DNA of 64,000 nt, from NCBI GenBank assembly GCA_963719465.1, contig OY970386.1:2232001-2296000 (forward strand). The letters run 5' to 3'. Shown here in pieces: positions 31,767-41,595 of the stretch. Under the pieces are notes generated by a model that saw only the letters and a list, made by a program, of their open reading frames with translations, made no database searches and was not told the DNA's origin. The first letter of the stretch is position 1. Each line of letters opens with the position of its first letter. The DNA comes from JALHUB01 sp963719465 (GTDB taxonomy: Bacteria > Chloroflexota > Dehalococcoidia > DSTF01 > JALHUB01). Made by a program: the position numbers and the translations under genes.

Positions 31767-33059
31767 ATGATACCTAAATATTCGCGGCCGGAGATGGCCG
31801 ACATCTGGTCGGACAGGGGGAAGTACGACCGCTGGCTGCAGGTCGAGATCGCCGTGTGCGACGCCTGGGCCGAGCGCGGCGACATCCCGATGGAGGCGGC
31901 GGAGAAGATCCGCGGCGCCAAGTACAACCTGGACGACTTCAATCGCTACCTGAAGGAGATACACCACAACGTCATCTCCTTCCTGCGGTCGGTCGCGGAT
32001 AGCCTGGGCGAGGAGTCGCGCTTCGTGCACATGGGGCTGACGTCGTACAACGTTGTCGACACGGCGCTGGGCATGCAGCTCCGCGACGCGAGCGACATTT
32101 TGCTGCGCGACCTGGAGGCGCTGACCGCCGCCGTCGAGGAGAAAGCGCGTCGTTACAAGGACACGCTGATGATGGGCCGGACGCACGGCGTCCACGCGGA
32201 GCCGATAACGTTCGGGCTGAAGCTTGCCGGCTGGGTCGACGAGCTGCGACGCAACGCCAGGCGCCTGGCCGACGCGCGCGCGGAGGTGGCGATCGGCAAG
32301 GTGAGCGGCGCGGTCGGCAGCCACGCGACGGTGCCGCCGGAGATCGAGGAGAAGGTCTGCAAGCGATTAGGGCTAGGCATCGAGCCGATAAGCACGCAGA
32401 TCGTGCAGCGCGACCGCCACGCCCGCTTCGTGACGACGCTGGCGATACTGGCGTCGTCGCTGGAGAAGTTCGCGACGGAGATCCGCCACCTGCAGCGGAC
32501 GGAGGTCCTGGAGGTCGAGGAGCCATTCGAGGAGGGCCAGGCGGGCTCGAGCGCGATGCCGCACAAGCGCAACCCGGAGAAGTGCGAGCGGGTCTGCGGG
32601 CTGGCGCGGGTCGTGCGCGGGTACTCGGTGACGGCGCTGGAGAACGTGTCGCTGTGGCACGAGCGCGACCTGACGGACTCGGCGCCGGAGCGCATCATTC
32701 TGCCGGACGCCTGTCTCGTCGTGGACTACATCCTCGACCTGTTCACGTACGTCATGCGCGGGCTGCAGGTCTATCCGGAGCGGATGCGCGAGAACCTGGA
32801 GTTGACGCAAGGGCTGGTGTTCACGTCGCGGGCGCTGGTGGCACTGGTGAACAAGGGGCTGAGCCGCGAGAAGGCGTACAAGCTGATTCAATCGTGCTCG
32901 ATGCGGGCGTGGAAGGAGCGCGTGCCCCTGCGCGGCCTGCTGGAGGGCGACGCCGAGGTGTCGGGCCTGCTGTCGGCGACGGAGCTGGACGCGATATTCG
33001 ACTACAACGTCTACACGAAATACGTGGACGACTCCTTCAAGAGAGTGAACCTGCTTTGA
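31767..33059 (+). CDS. purB: Adenylosuccinate lyase
   Basis: 430 residues of the fumarase/aspartase superfamily. Motifs: HMGLTSYNVVDTALGMQLRD near 88-107, MMGRTHGVHAEPITFGLKLA with the catalytic His, and the flexible signature loop GSSAMPHKRNPEKCERVCGL near 255-274. It acts twice, on SAICAR (giving AICAR) and on adenylosuccinate (giving AMP). Its TGA overlaps the start of the following membrane-protein gene as TTGA. Confidence 0.96.
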   Translation: MIPKYSRPEMADIWSDRGKYDRWLQVEIAVCDAWAERGDIPMEAAEKIRGAKYNLDDFNRYLKEIHHNVISFLRSVADSLGEESRFVHMGLTSYNVVDTALGMQLRDASDILLRDLEALTAAVEEKARRYKDTLMMGRTHGVHAEPITFGLKLAGWVDELRRNARRLADARAEVAIGKVSGAVGSHATVPPEIEEKVCKRLGLGIEPISTQIVQRDRHARFVTTLAILASSLEKFATEIRHLQRTEVLEVEEPFEEGQAGSSAMPHKRNPEKCERVCGLARVVRGYSVTALENVSLWHERDLTDSAPERIILPDACLVVDYILDLFTYVMRGLQVYPERMRENLELTQGLVFTSRALVALVNKGLSREKAYKLIQSCSMRAWKERVPLRGLLEGDAEVSGLLSATELDAIFDYNVYTKYVDDSFKRVNLL

Positions 33060-33805
33060 ACATCAACGTTTCGTCGGGCGGCGATCTGCGCAAGCAGCGA
33101 GACCTTGGGCAGATCGTCGACACGGCGATCAAGATCTACCGTCAGAACTTCGGCGAGTTCCTGGCCATCGGAGTGCTGACGCTGCCGCTGTTCCTGGCGA
33201 GCAGCCTGGCGTCCGCGCTCGTCGGGAACATTTACGTTTACATGGGAGTTAGCCTGACGCTCGTCATACCGGGCATTCTTCTCGGGATCGCGGCGCAGGC
33301 GGCGATGGCGCGGGCCGTCGCGGACCTGGCGGAAGGGATGGTGCCGGAGTTCGGCTCGATCTACGGGCGAGTTGCGCGGCGGTTCTGGACTCTGGTCAGG
33401 ACGGGATTCCGAGTCATCCTCATCTTTCTGGCGTTGTGCGCGACCGTGATCGGCATTCCCGTTGCCTTCTATCTGGCGATTCGCTGGGCGTTCTTCAGCC
33501 AGGCGATCATCATAGACGGCGAATCATCGCCTCGCTCGACTGAAGCCAGCGCCCGGATCGTCGCAGGCTCGTGGTGGCGGACGTTCGGTATTCTGGTGAT
33601 AATCGGCCTTCTGGCGAACGTCCCCGTGGAGGTGATCCGGCTCGTTTTCTCGCCGGCGAACGCGGTGGCGGCGGCCATGGCGGGCGCGGTAATCGCCGTG
33701 ATTGCCTTCCCGTTCAGCGCCGTGGGATCGACGCTGCTGTATTTTGACCTGCAGAGCCGAAAGGCGGCGCCGGCGGCGGTAGACGGCGGGCCGGTGACCG
33801 GATAG
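33056..33805 (+). CDS. Membrane protein, GPDPase-membrane-domain/DUF7847-like
   Basis: 249 residues from TTG 33056, overlapping the purB stop. A longer frame upstream is only a shadow of purB. The start reads LGQIVDTAIKIYRQNFGEFL, the typical opening of this family of integral membrane proteins. Five to six hydrophobic segments follow, with RFWTLVRTGF and FFSQAIIIDGESSPRSTEAS between them. Members have no established reaction. It is translationally coupled to purB, which may reflect only operon packing. Confidence 0.7.
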   Translation: MNINVSSGGDLRKQRDLGQIVDTAIKIYRQNFGEFLAIGVLTLPLFLASSLASALVGNIYVYMGVSLTLVIPGILLGIAAQAAMARAVADLAEGMVPEFGSIYGRVARRFWTLVRTGFRVILIFLALCATVIGIPVAFYLAIRWAFFSQAIIIDGESSPRSTEASARIVAGSWWRTFGILVIIGLLANVPVEVIRLVFSPANAVAAAMAGAVIAVIAFPFSAVGSTLLYFDLQSRKAAPAAVDGGPVTG

Positions 33806-33847
33806 TCAATCTTCAAAGCATCCTTCTCTGAAGCAGGGAGCGCGAAC

Positions 33848-34742
33848 GTGACAAGATCAGTATTGCTTGAGACGAACATGCCCAACCTCTTCGCGCGCGG
33901 CAAGGTCCGCGATACGTACGATCTCGGCGACGGGCGACTGCTCATCGTCGCCACGGACCGCATCTCCGCCTTCAACGTCGTGCTGCCGCAGGGCGTGCCG
34001 AACAAGGGCGCGGTGCTGACGCAGCTCTCGGCGTTCTGGTTCGAGATGACGGCGGGCGTGATGCCCAACCACTTCCTGCGCATCATCAGCAACTGCGACA
34101 ACGCCGACCTGCCGTTCCCCTGCTCTCAGGACATGGCCGGCCGGTCGATGGTGGTGAAGAAGGCGAAGCGGCTGGACATCGAGTGCGTGGCGCGCGGCTA
34201 CCTGTCGGGCTCCGGCTGGGCGGAGTACAGGGAGTCGGGCTCGGTGTGCGGGATCAAGCTGCCGAGCGGGCTGCGGGAGAGCGACAAGCTGCCGGAACCG
34301 ATATTCACGCCGTCGACGAAGGCGGAAAGCGGCCACGACCTGAACATCGACTTCGGGCAGGTGGCAGGCATGGTCGGCGCGGAGACGGCGGCCGGCATGC
34401 GGGACGCGACGCTGTCGATTCTATCGTTTCGCGGCGGAGTACGCGCTGCAGCGGGGGATCATCATCGCGGACACGAAGATTGAGCTGGGCTGGTGGGACG
34501 GACGGCTGATCGTTATCGACGAGCTGCTGACGCCGGACTCGAGCCGCTTCTGGGAGGCGTCGACGTACGAGCCCGGGAGGTCGCAGCCGAGCTTCGACAA
34601 GCAGCCGGTGCGCGACTGGCTGACGGCGTCGGGATGGAACCGGGAGCCGCCGCCGCCGGACCTGCCGGACGAGGTGGTAGCAGGGACGTTGGAGCGGTAC
34701 AGGGAGGCGTTCCGGCGGCTGACCGGGCATGAGTTGATGTAG
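33848..34742 (+). CDS. purC: SAICAR synthetase PurC, frameshifted
   Basis: The gene starts at GTG 33848: ARGKVRDTYDLGDGRLLIVA, then TDRISAFNVVLPQGVPNKG, ECVARGYLSGSGWAEY and FTPSTKAESGHDLNI. At 34415-34425 the reading shifts by one base; ATTCTATC in place of ATCTATC would restore it. It then continues YRFAAEYALQRGIIIADTKI, GRLIVIDELLTPDSSRFW and VRDWLTASGW to TAG 34742. Restored length is about 297 residues, normal for PurC, which joins aspartate to CAIR. As an essential step in a complete purine cluster, an indel error is more likely than true loss. Confidence 0.88.
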
Positions 34743-34755
34743 CAAGGAGAGCGAC

Positions 34756-35010
34756 GTGTTTCTTGCCAGGGTTTTCGTGACGTTGAAGCCGACGGTCAAC
34801 GATCCGCAGGGGCTGACGATACGCGGCGGGCTGCATTCGCTGGGGTTCGAGAGCGTGGAGGCGGTGCGAGCCGGGAAGTACCTGGAGATACGGGTCAGCG
34901 AGTCGGAGCGGGGGAAGGCGGAGTCGCAGGTGCACGAGATGTGCCGTCAACTCCTGGCGAACCCGATCATCGAGGAGTACCGGTTCGAGCTTGACGAGGT
35001 GGCGGGGTAG
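34756..35010 (+). CDS. purS: Phosphoribosylformylglycinamidine synthase subunit PurS
   Basis: 84 residues from GTG 34756 with AAGGAG upstream. Typical PurS features: ARVFVTLKPTVNDPQGLTIR near 4-23, HSLGFESVEAVRAGKYLEIR near 28-47 and CRQLLANPIIEEYRFEL at the end. PurS bridges the PurQ glutaminase and small PurL synthase in the three-part FGAM synthetase. purQ and purL are not in the window, so the cluster is split or the partners lie elsewhere. Confidence 0.93.
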   Translation: MFLARVFVTLKPTVNDPQGLTIRGGLHSLGFESVEAVRAGKYLEIRVSESERGKAESQVHEMCRQLLANPIIEEYRFELDEVAG

Positions 35011-35033
35011 GCAGCGAGTTCGAGCTGTGCCGA

Positions 35034-35805
35034 CTACTTGTCGAGGGTCAGGCTGTGGACAATCGCTTCGAACTTCGGCTCCCACTCCCGATATTTGGCT
35101 AGCGAGGTCTGGCACGCAATGCTGTATGCCCACGTGTCGTTGAGACCAACCACGTAGTTGAGGGATTCGAAGGCCTCCCCGCCTGTCTGAAGGCCGCTCT
35201 TCGGGTATTCGCGGGTCATCACGGCCGGCAAACCTCCTACCCTTGTGTCGACCGGTCTAGCAAACTGCATCCACGTGTCAAATGTCCCTACGAGGCTCCA
35301 GTAACCGTTTGCCGTGCTCTCGAGGTCACCCGTCATGGGCTGCGGCATCATCAGGCAGAATGTATTCTCGTCTCCGGGTGCGTGCGCGTCTCCACCCGAT
35401 TCGTCAATGTCACCGAGTGTATTCGTCGTCCAGCCGGAGGGAAACAAGAGCGAGAGGTGCAGTATTCTGTCGTGCCAGTAGACGAACGTTCCACGGGATA
35501 GTTCGAAAGCCATCGGGTTTCGACCCAGAACCTGGGTAACCGCACCGTATCCAGGCGCCTGAACCTTGATGCTGGGATGATAGCCAAGACTTGCTGAGCT
35601 GAGCCTGAAGACTCCTTGTTGATCTGTTGTCGTGGTCGACACGCTCTGGCCGCTTTCCGTCAGGGTGACCTTTCGCGCCAGCAATCGGAGCGCCGGTAGT
35701 GGCATCCGTCACGACACCCCACATGCAGCCGGAAGACAAGGCTGCAACCACGATGAGTAGAATCGGCAGAAAAACGTAACGACGACACAATCGATGAAGG
35801 AACAT
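35034..35805 (-). CDS. Lipoprotein with carboxypeptidase-regulatory-like domain, frameshifted
   Basis: ATG 35805 has GGAGGT 6 nt upstream. The N-terminus (FLPILLIVVAALSSGC) is a lipoprotein signal with lipobox SSGC, followed by MWGVVTDATTGAPIAGAK. One surplus base at about 35677-35683 (GCGAAAGGTC) shifts the frame, and VTLTESGQSVSTTTTDQQGV and FRLSSASLGYHPSIKVQAPG continue a CarboxypepD_reg-like beta-sandwich. The remaining 150 residues (FPSGWTTNTLGDIDESGG and later SLNYVVGLNDTWAYSIAC) are not recognised. Restored length is about 256 residues, exported and membrane-anchored. Convergent with purS. Confidence 0.7.
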
Positions 35806-35905
35806 CGGCGCACCTCCGTTGTCGAGGATGATAGGCATCGAAAGGGCCGCCGTCAAGGGCGAGCGCTGGCGTGGCCCACGCAACATCCGCGTTCTTCTTC
35901 CCACT

Positions 35906-35990
35906 CCGCCCGCCCTGAACGGGTGGTTTCTCTGGAGGTGTCCTCCAGACCTCCGGCAAAGAGGGAGAATCCCTCTCTGCACTCTCCCTC
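35906..35990 (+). repeat. Interspersed repeat (copy 3 of 3)
   Basis: The stretch CCGCCCGCCCT, GGTTTCTCTGGAGGTG, TCCTCCAGACCTCCGGCAAA, GAGGGAGAATCCCTCTCTGC and ACTCTCCCTC resembles the copy at 15269 along its whole length, including the left CCGCCCGCCCT. The G/C arms differ but still pair (GGAGGTGTCCTCC), so the fold is kept while sequence drifts. It lies in the gap between the lipoprotein and hisB. Confidence 0.65.
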
Positions 35991-36073
35991 GGTTGCTCAT
36001 GTGAGGGTATGCTTCGCGTCGATGGTGAGATACGCCCGAGAAGGGGAACCGCCGGGAGAGTTAAAGGGATCCT

Positions 36074-36664
36074 TTAGAGGGTACCCTTCGTGCTGGGGAC
36101 TTCGTTGCCGAGGCGCGGGTCGAGGCGGGTGGCGGCGCCGAGGGCGCGGGCCAGCGCCTTGAAGACGGCCTCCGCTTTGTGGTGATCGCTGGCGCCGGCG
36201 AGCGTGCGGGCGTGCAGCGTCATCTGGCTCTCGGTGGCAATCGACCAGAGCATGTGGCCAATGAGGTCGGTCGGAAGCTCGCCCACCTTCTCCCCCGTCC
36301 ACGTCAGGTCCAGCGCCGCATAGCCGCGGCCGCTGAGGTCGACGGCGACGAGCGCCAGCGCCTCGTCGAGCGGGACGACGGCGTGGCCGAAGCGGACGAT
36401 GCCCTCGCGCTTGCCCAGCGCCTTCTTCAGGGCGCGGCCGAGGCAGATGGCGACGTCCTCCGCCGTGTGATGGGGGTCGATCTGGAGGTCGCCCTGCGCC
36501 TTGATTGTTATGTCAATTCGGCCGTGGCGCGCGATCTGCTCGAGCAGGTGGTCGAGCATGCCGACGCCGGTGTCGATGGCGGCGCGGCCCGTGCCATCGA
36601 GGTCGACCTCGACGGAAACCTTCGTCTCTTTGGTCTCGCGCTCTTCCTTACCGCGACGTTCCAC
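36074..36664 (-). CDS. hisB: Imidazoleglycerol-phosphate dehydratase
   Basis: 196 residues from GTG 36664. The manganese ligands are visible as GVGMLDHLLEQIARHG near 33-48, DPHHTAEDVAICLG near 63-76, IGHMLWSIA and GASDHHKAEAVFKALARAL. This is the single-function dehydratase without the phosphatase domain of enteric HisB. It lies downstream of hisC on the same strand. The ribosome site and first codons (GGAGGGACCCGTGGAACGTC) are duplicated on the far side of a hairpin inserted between the two genes. Confidence 0.95.
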   Translation of the reverse strand: MERRGKEERETKETKVSVEVDLDGTGRAAIDTGVGMLDHLLEQIARHGRIDITIKAQGDLQIDPHHTAEDVAICLGRALKKALGKREGIVRFGHAVVPLDEALALVAVDLSGRGYAALDLTWTGEKVGELPTDLIGHMLWSIATESQMTLHARTLAGASDHHKAEAVFKALARALGAATRLDPRLGNEVPSTKGTL

Positions 36665-36738
36665 GGGTCCCTCCGACTGAGGCGGGAGGACTAAAGTCCT
36701 CCCCTACGAGGGGCCGCTGACGTTCCACGGCTCCCTCC
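36655..36738 (+). repeat. Hairpin flanked by duplicated hisB start
   Basis: The hairpin GGGAGGACTAAAGTCCTCCC (36684-36703, tail CTACGAGG) is bracketed by the direct repeat GACGTTCCACGGGTCCCTCC at 36655-36674 and 36719-36738 with one mismatch. On the minus strand these repeats are the ribosome site and start of hisB. The hisC stop codon TAG comes from the hairpin loop. Confidence 0.8.
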
Positions 36739-37837
36739 TATCTCTTGCAAGGCGTCGATGAGGGCGCGGCGGTGCTCAGGCAGGCCGACGCTGATTCGCA
36801 GGCAGTCGCGGAGCGAAGGCGCGTCCGGGCGGCGGACCATGATGCCGCGCCGTCGCAGCTCCGCCTTCAGGTCGCCAGCGTCGATGCCCGCTATTCGACA
36901 AAGGATGAAGTTCGACTGAGAGGGCATGGGCTGCACGTACGGGACTGCGGCCAACGCCCGGATAAGCTCTTCGCGCTCGGCGACGAGCAGGCTCACGCGC
37001 TCCCGCAGCACGGCGGCGTCCTCCAGCGAAGCCAGCATGGCCGCCTGCGCCGCGACGTTCAGGTTGTAGGGCTGCTTGATCTTGAAGATGACCTCGGCGA
37101 CCGAGGGCGGGAAGACGCCGTAGCCGGCGCGCAGGCCGGCAAGGCCCGCCCACTTGCTGAAGGTGCGCAGGACGATGAGATTGGCGTCTTCCTTGACGCG
37201 GCTGACAAAGCTGCGGCCGGAGAACTCGACGTAGGCTTCGTCGAGGACGACGACCAGGCCGGTCGCTAGCAGGGCGTCGAGGTCGGCTTGGGAGATGAGG
37301 TTGCCTGTCGGGTTGTTCGGCGAGGCGACGAAGACGAGCTTCGCTTCCGGCGCTATCGCGCGAATCGCCGGCAGGTCGAGCGCGAAGTCGCCGTCGCGCC
37401 GCGGGACGTTGATGACGCGGGCGCCGAGAACGCCGGCGAGGAACGGGTACATGCCGAAGGTCGGCGGACAGTTGATTATGGCGTCGCCGGGGCGAAGGAA
37501 GGCGCGCAGGACGAGGTCCATTATCTCGTCGCTGCCGGTGCCGAGGACGATTCTGCTCGGACGGGACGTTGAGGTAGCGGGAGAGGGCGCGACGGGCCTC
37601 GCGCTGGAGCGGATCGGGGTAGATGTGGTACTGGTCGTAGTTCGCCAGGGCCTCCAGCGCTTTCGGCGAGGGGCCATACGGGTTCTCGTTGCCGTCGAGC
37701 TTGACGATGCGCTCCGGCGAGATGCCGAGGTTGCGCGCAAGCTCGTCTATGGGCTCGATGGCCTCATAGCCGGGCATGGCGGCGAGCTCGGGGCGGATGC
37801 GCCGGCTGAGGTCGGATTGTTGGCTCACGGAGGTCAC
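36691..37837 (-). CDS. hisC: Histidinol-phosphate aminotransferase, frameshifted
   Basis: Starts at ATG 37837. The first 91 residues (IVKLDGNENPYGPSPKALEA, YPDPLQREARRALSRYLNVP) are in one frame. From about 37565 the reading continues one base off with RIVLGTGSDEIMDLVLRAFL, FVASPNNPTGNLIS, VVVLDEAYVEFSGRSFV and the PLP-lysine segment RTFSKWAGLAGLRAGYG. Reading TCGAGC for TCCGAGC restores about 381 residues. It transaminates imidazole-acetol phosphate to histidinol phosphate. The last dozen residues and the stop are supplied by duplicated hisB start sequence and the hairpin at 36684, so the C-terminus is altered. Confidence 0.88.
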
Positions 37838-37890
37838 TTTACAGGACTGTATGCAAGACCGGCAAGCAGAGCGGCGGATCGCGGTGGACG

Positions 37891-37916
37891 CCGAGGCGAG
37901 ACGCCTCGGCTACGTG
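37891..37916 (+). repeat. Intergenic hairpin upstream of hisC
   Basis: CCGAGGCG-AGA-CGCCTCGG (37891-37909) with tail CTACGTGGG lies in the 215-nt gap between hisD and hisC, where no gene is seen. Confidence 0.7.
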
Positions 37917-38052
37917 GGATAGAAGGCGAGACGTTTGTGCCGGGGACGGCCGAGCCCGAAGGGCGAGGCCACCACGAGCGCGCAACGGGCGGTGCTTCGT
38001 GAACGGCGCATCATGGGGAAAAGGCGTCCCGGTTACGCGGGGCGGGGATTGC

Positions 38053-39395
<1,343 letters not shown>

Positions 39396-39399
<4 letters not shown>

Positions 39400-40154
39400 T
39401 GCATGTACCACCTCAGTGTATCCAGGGCGAGCGCCCTGCCCTTCTCGACGAACGCCTCCCGCCGCTGCTCGCTGACGTGCCGGCGCGTCTCGTCCAGGAG
39501 CTGCGGCAGCGTCTTCATGAACGCATCGACCTCTTCGGGCGTGGAGACGCCGATGGAGCCGAGGAAGCGGCTGGCGGTCCTGGGGAAGCGGTCCCACGTC
39601 GGCGGCAGCGAGGCCGTCATGACGGCGAGCTCGCGCCAGCGGGCGATGATTTCCGGCTCCGCGAAATCGACGTTGACGGCGGGGGTGCTTTTCTCCAGGG
39701 CGTCGCGGATCTCGTCCATTGCCGGTCCGTCCTGCCGTCGCTGCAGGTCCAGCTCGTACTGGAGGACGCGGTCGAGGACATTGGCGCGGGCGTCGCCGCC
39801 AAGCGCGGAGTCGGGGCCGAAGAACGGACGGTAGATGTCGGTTATCCAGACGACATCGATGACGAGATGGGTCAGGTAGCCGGCGACGAAGGCAGCGGTA
39901 GAGTCGCCGAGCTTCCAGACGTCGCGCAGGTCGCGGTGGGCGCGGAAGAACGATTCGACGCTGTCCTGCTCGTCGAGGCGGTCGAGGTCGAAGTAGTGCG
40001 ATGAGATGCGCTGCTCACGCGAGAGGACGTGCATGTCCGGGCCGGTCGAGCCGAGGTAGTAGGCGCCGCGGTCGGCGTCGATGAGCGTGTTCTCGAGGCT
40101 GTTGGCGAGCTCGCGGGCGACGGACATGTGGAAGGCGAGGTGAGGCACGCTCAC
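39396..40154 (-). CDS. Zinc-dependent phospholipase C-like protein
   Basis: 252 residues from GTG 40154, overlapping the upstream stop as GTGA. The opening PHLAFHMSVARELANSLE, then AYYLGSTGPDMHVLSREQRI and HYFDLD, and later FVAGYLTHLVIDVVWITDIY, match the PF00882 zinc-dependent phospholipase C family. There, His and Asp residues of an all-helical fold bind zinc. No signal peptide is visible, so it is probably cytoplasmic and the substrate unknown. It lies inside the histidine operon, coupled on both sides, with no known histidine role. Confidence 0.75.
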
Positions 40155-41554
40155 GCTCCTCCGAACAGCGACAGGACGTGGTCGAACAGCGGCCGTTTCT
40201 TCTCGTCGACCGGGCGGCTGGAGACGATGACGCAGGCGGTCGACTCCATAAGCGCTTCGATGGGCTTCAAGCGGTTGGCGGCAAGGGTGGCGCCCGTCTC
40301 CGTGCCTTCGATGAGCAGCTCGGCGTCCTCCGGCACGAAGCCCTCTGACGCGCCACCGATGGGGATGACTTTGTAGCGCGGGAAGTGGTGGGCGCGGGCG
40401 CACTCGTCGGCGATGTTGGCGTACTCGGAGGCCACGCGCACGGTCCTCTTGCCCTCGTCTCGCCAGACGGCGATGGCCTCGTCGAGGCTGGACGCCGGCA
40501 GCTCTTCCGACACGACGGCGGCGACGCTGTAGCGTCCGAGGCCGAGGTCGACCGCCTCCATGACGGGGCTGCCCGGAAAGCGGTAAAGGTGATCGAAGAG
40601 CCAGTCGCGGCCGGCGACGGCGAGGTCGAAGTGGCCGAGGGCGACCTGCTGCGGCATGTCCTGCGGCCGGATGACCTTCGCCTCGAGGCCGGGAAGCTCA
40701 GAGCGCGGGCGGGCGACGTACTCTTCGAGGCCATAGCCCCGGAAGCGCAGGCCGGCGGCGGCGAGCGCGGCGACGGCGTGCTTGAGCTGGTGGCCGTCGG
40801 GAAGGGCGATGCGGACCGTGCCGTTGCTGTTCGACGCGTCGGCGCGGAGCGGACGGCGCGAGGGCGTCGCGGGAACGAGGGGAAGCGAGATGGACGGCGC
40901 GGCGGCAGCGGTGGTCCCGACGGCAAGAGAGTCGAGCACGAAACGCAGGTCTTTCTCCGCCAGGCTGCTTCGGTTAGCGATTAGCCAGATCGAGCTATCG
41001 AGGAGCTCGTGCAGAGGCGCGAGGCCGCGGCGCTGGACCTCGCCGGCGTCCTTCGCGGAGATGACGACCAGGTCGGCGTCTTCCGGCGGGTAGACTTCGG
41101 CGGCGCCCCAGACGGGGAAGACGCGGTAGGAGGATAGCCTCAGTCCCATGGCGAAGGCTTCGGCGATGTTGGCGTACTCGCTGACGATTCGCAGGCCGCT
41201 GACCGACGCCCAGTCGCGCACGTCCATGTCGCGGCCGGGCGCGGCGGCAACGAAGAGAGAACGGCGGGCGACGTCGAGGTCACGCAAGCGGACGATGGCG
41301 TTCGTCGGATAGCGCTGCGAGAGGTCTTCCACCCACTCCAGATGGCAGATGCCGAAGTCGTAGTTGCCGAGGGCGATCTGGATGGGGATGTCCTTCTCGC
41401 GGAAGACGCGCATCTGGATGCCGCCGTTGCTTTCCGGCCCGAGGATGTAGGAGCGCGAGCCGGAAGCGTATTCGCGGACGTTGAAGCCGGCGGCGCAGAG
41501 CAGCGCCCCGACTGGCTCCCGCAGGTCGCCGGTGGGCAAAGCGAGGCGGATCAT
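40151..41554 (-). CDS. hisG: Tandem HisG fusion (two ATP phosphoribosyltransferase domains)
   Basis: 467 residues containing two copies of the short-form HisG fold, about 1-215 and 246-467, joined by an Ala/Pro/Ser-rich linker. Parallel segments are IRLALPTGDLREPV and VRIALPDGHQLKHA, IPIQIALGNYDFGI and MPQQVALGHFDLAV, and VSEYANIAEAF and ASEYANIADEC. Only the second domain keeps the PRPP loop (EGTETGATLAAN, 416-427). The equivalent in domain 1 reads ISAKDAGEVQRR, so it is probably non-catalytic. HisG makes phosphoribosyl-ATP, the first histidine step. The upstream hisZ gene supplies the usual regulatory partner of short HisG. Confidence 0.82.
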   Translation of the reverse strand: MIRLALPTGDLREPVGALLCAAGFNVREYASGSRSYILGPESNGGIQMRVFREKDIPIQIALGNYDFGICHLEWVEDLSQRYPTNAIVRLRDLDVARRSLFVAAAPGRDMDVRDWASVSGLRIVSEYANIAEAFAMGLRLSSYRVFPVWGAAEVYPPEDADLVVISAKDAGEVQRRGLAPLHELLDSSIWLIANRSSLAEKDLRFVLDSLAVGTTAAAAPSISLPLVPATPSRRPLRADASNSNGTVRIALPDGHQLKHAVAALAAAGLRFRGYGLEEYVARPRSELPGLEAKVIRPQDMPQQVALGHFDLAVAGRDWLFDHLYRFPGSPVMEAVDLGLGRYSVAAVVSEELPASSLDEAIAVWRDEGKRTVRVASEYANIADECARAHHFPRYKVIPIGGASEGFVPEDAELLIEGTETGATLAANRLKPIEALMESTACVIVSSRPVDEKKRPLFDHVLSLFGGA

Positions 41555-41595
41555 GATGCGGCGGCCGCCTCAACCAATAGGCGTTTGTCCATCAG

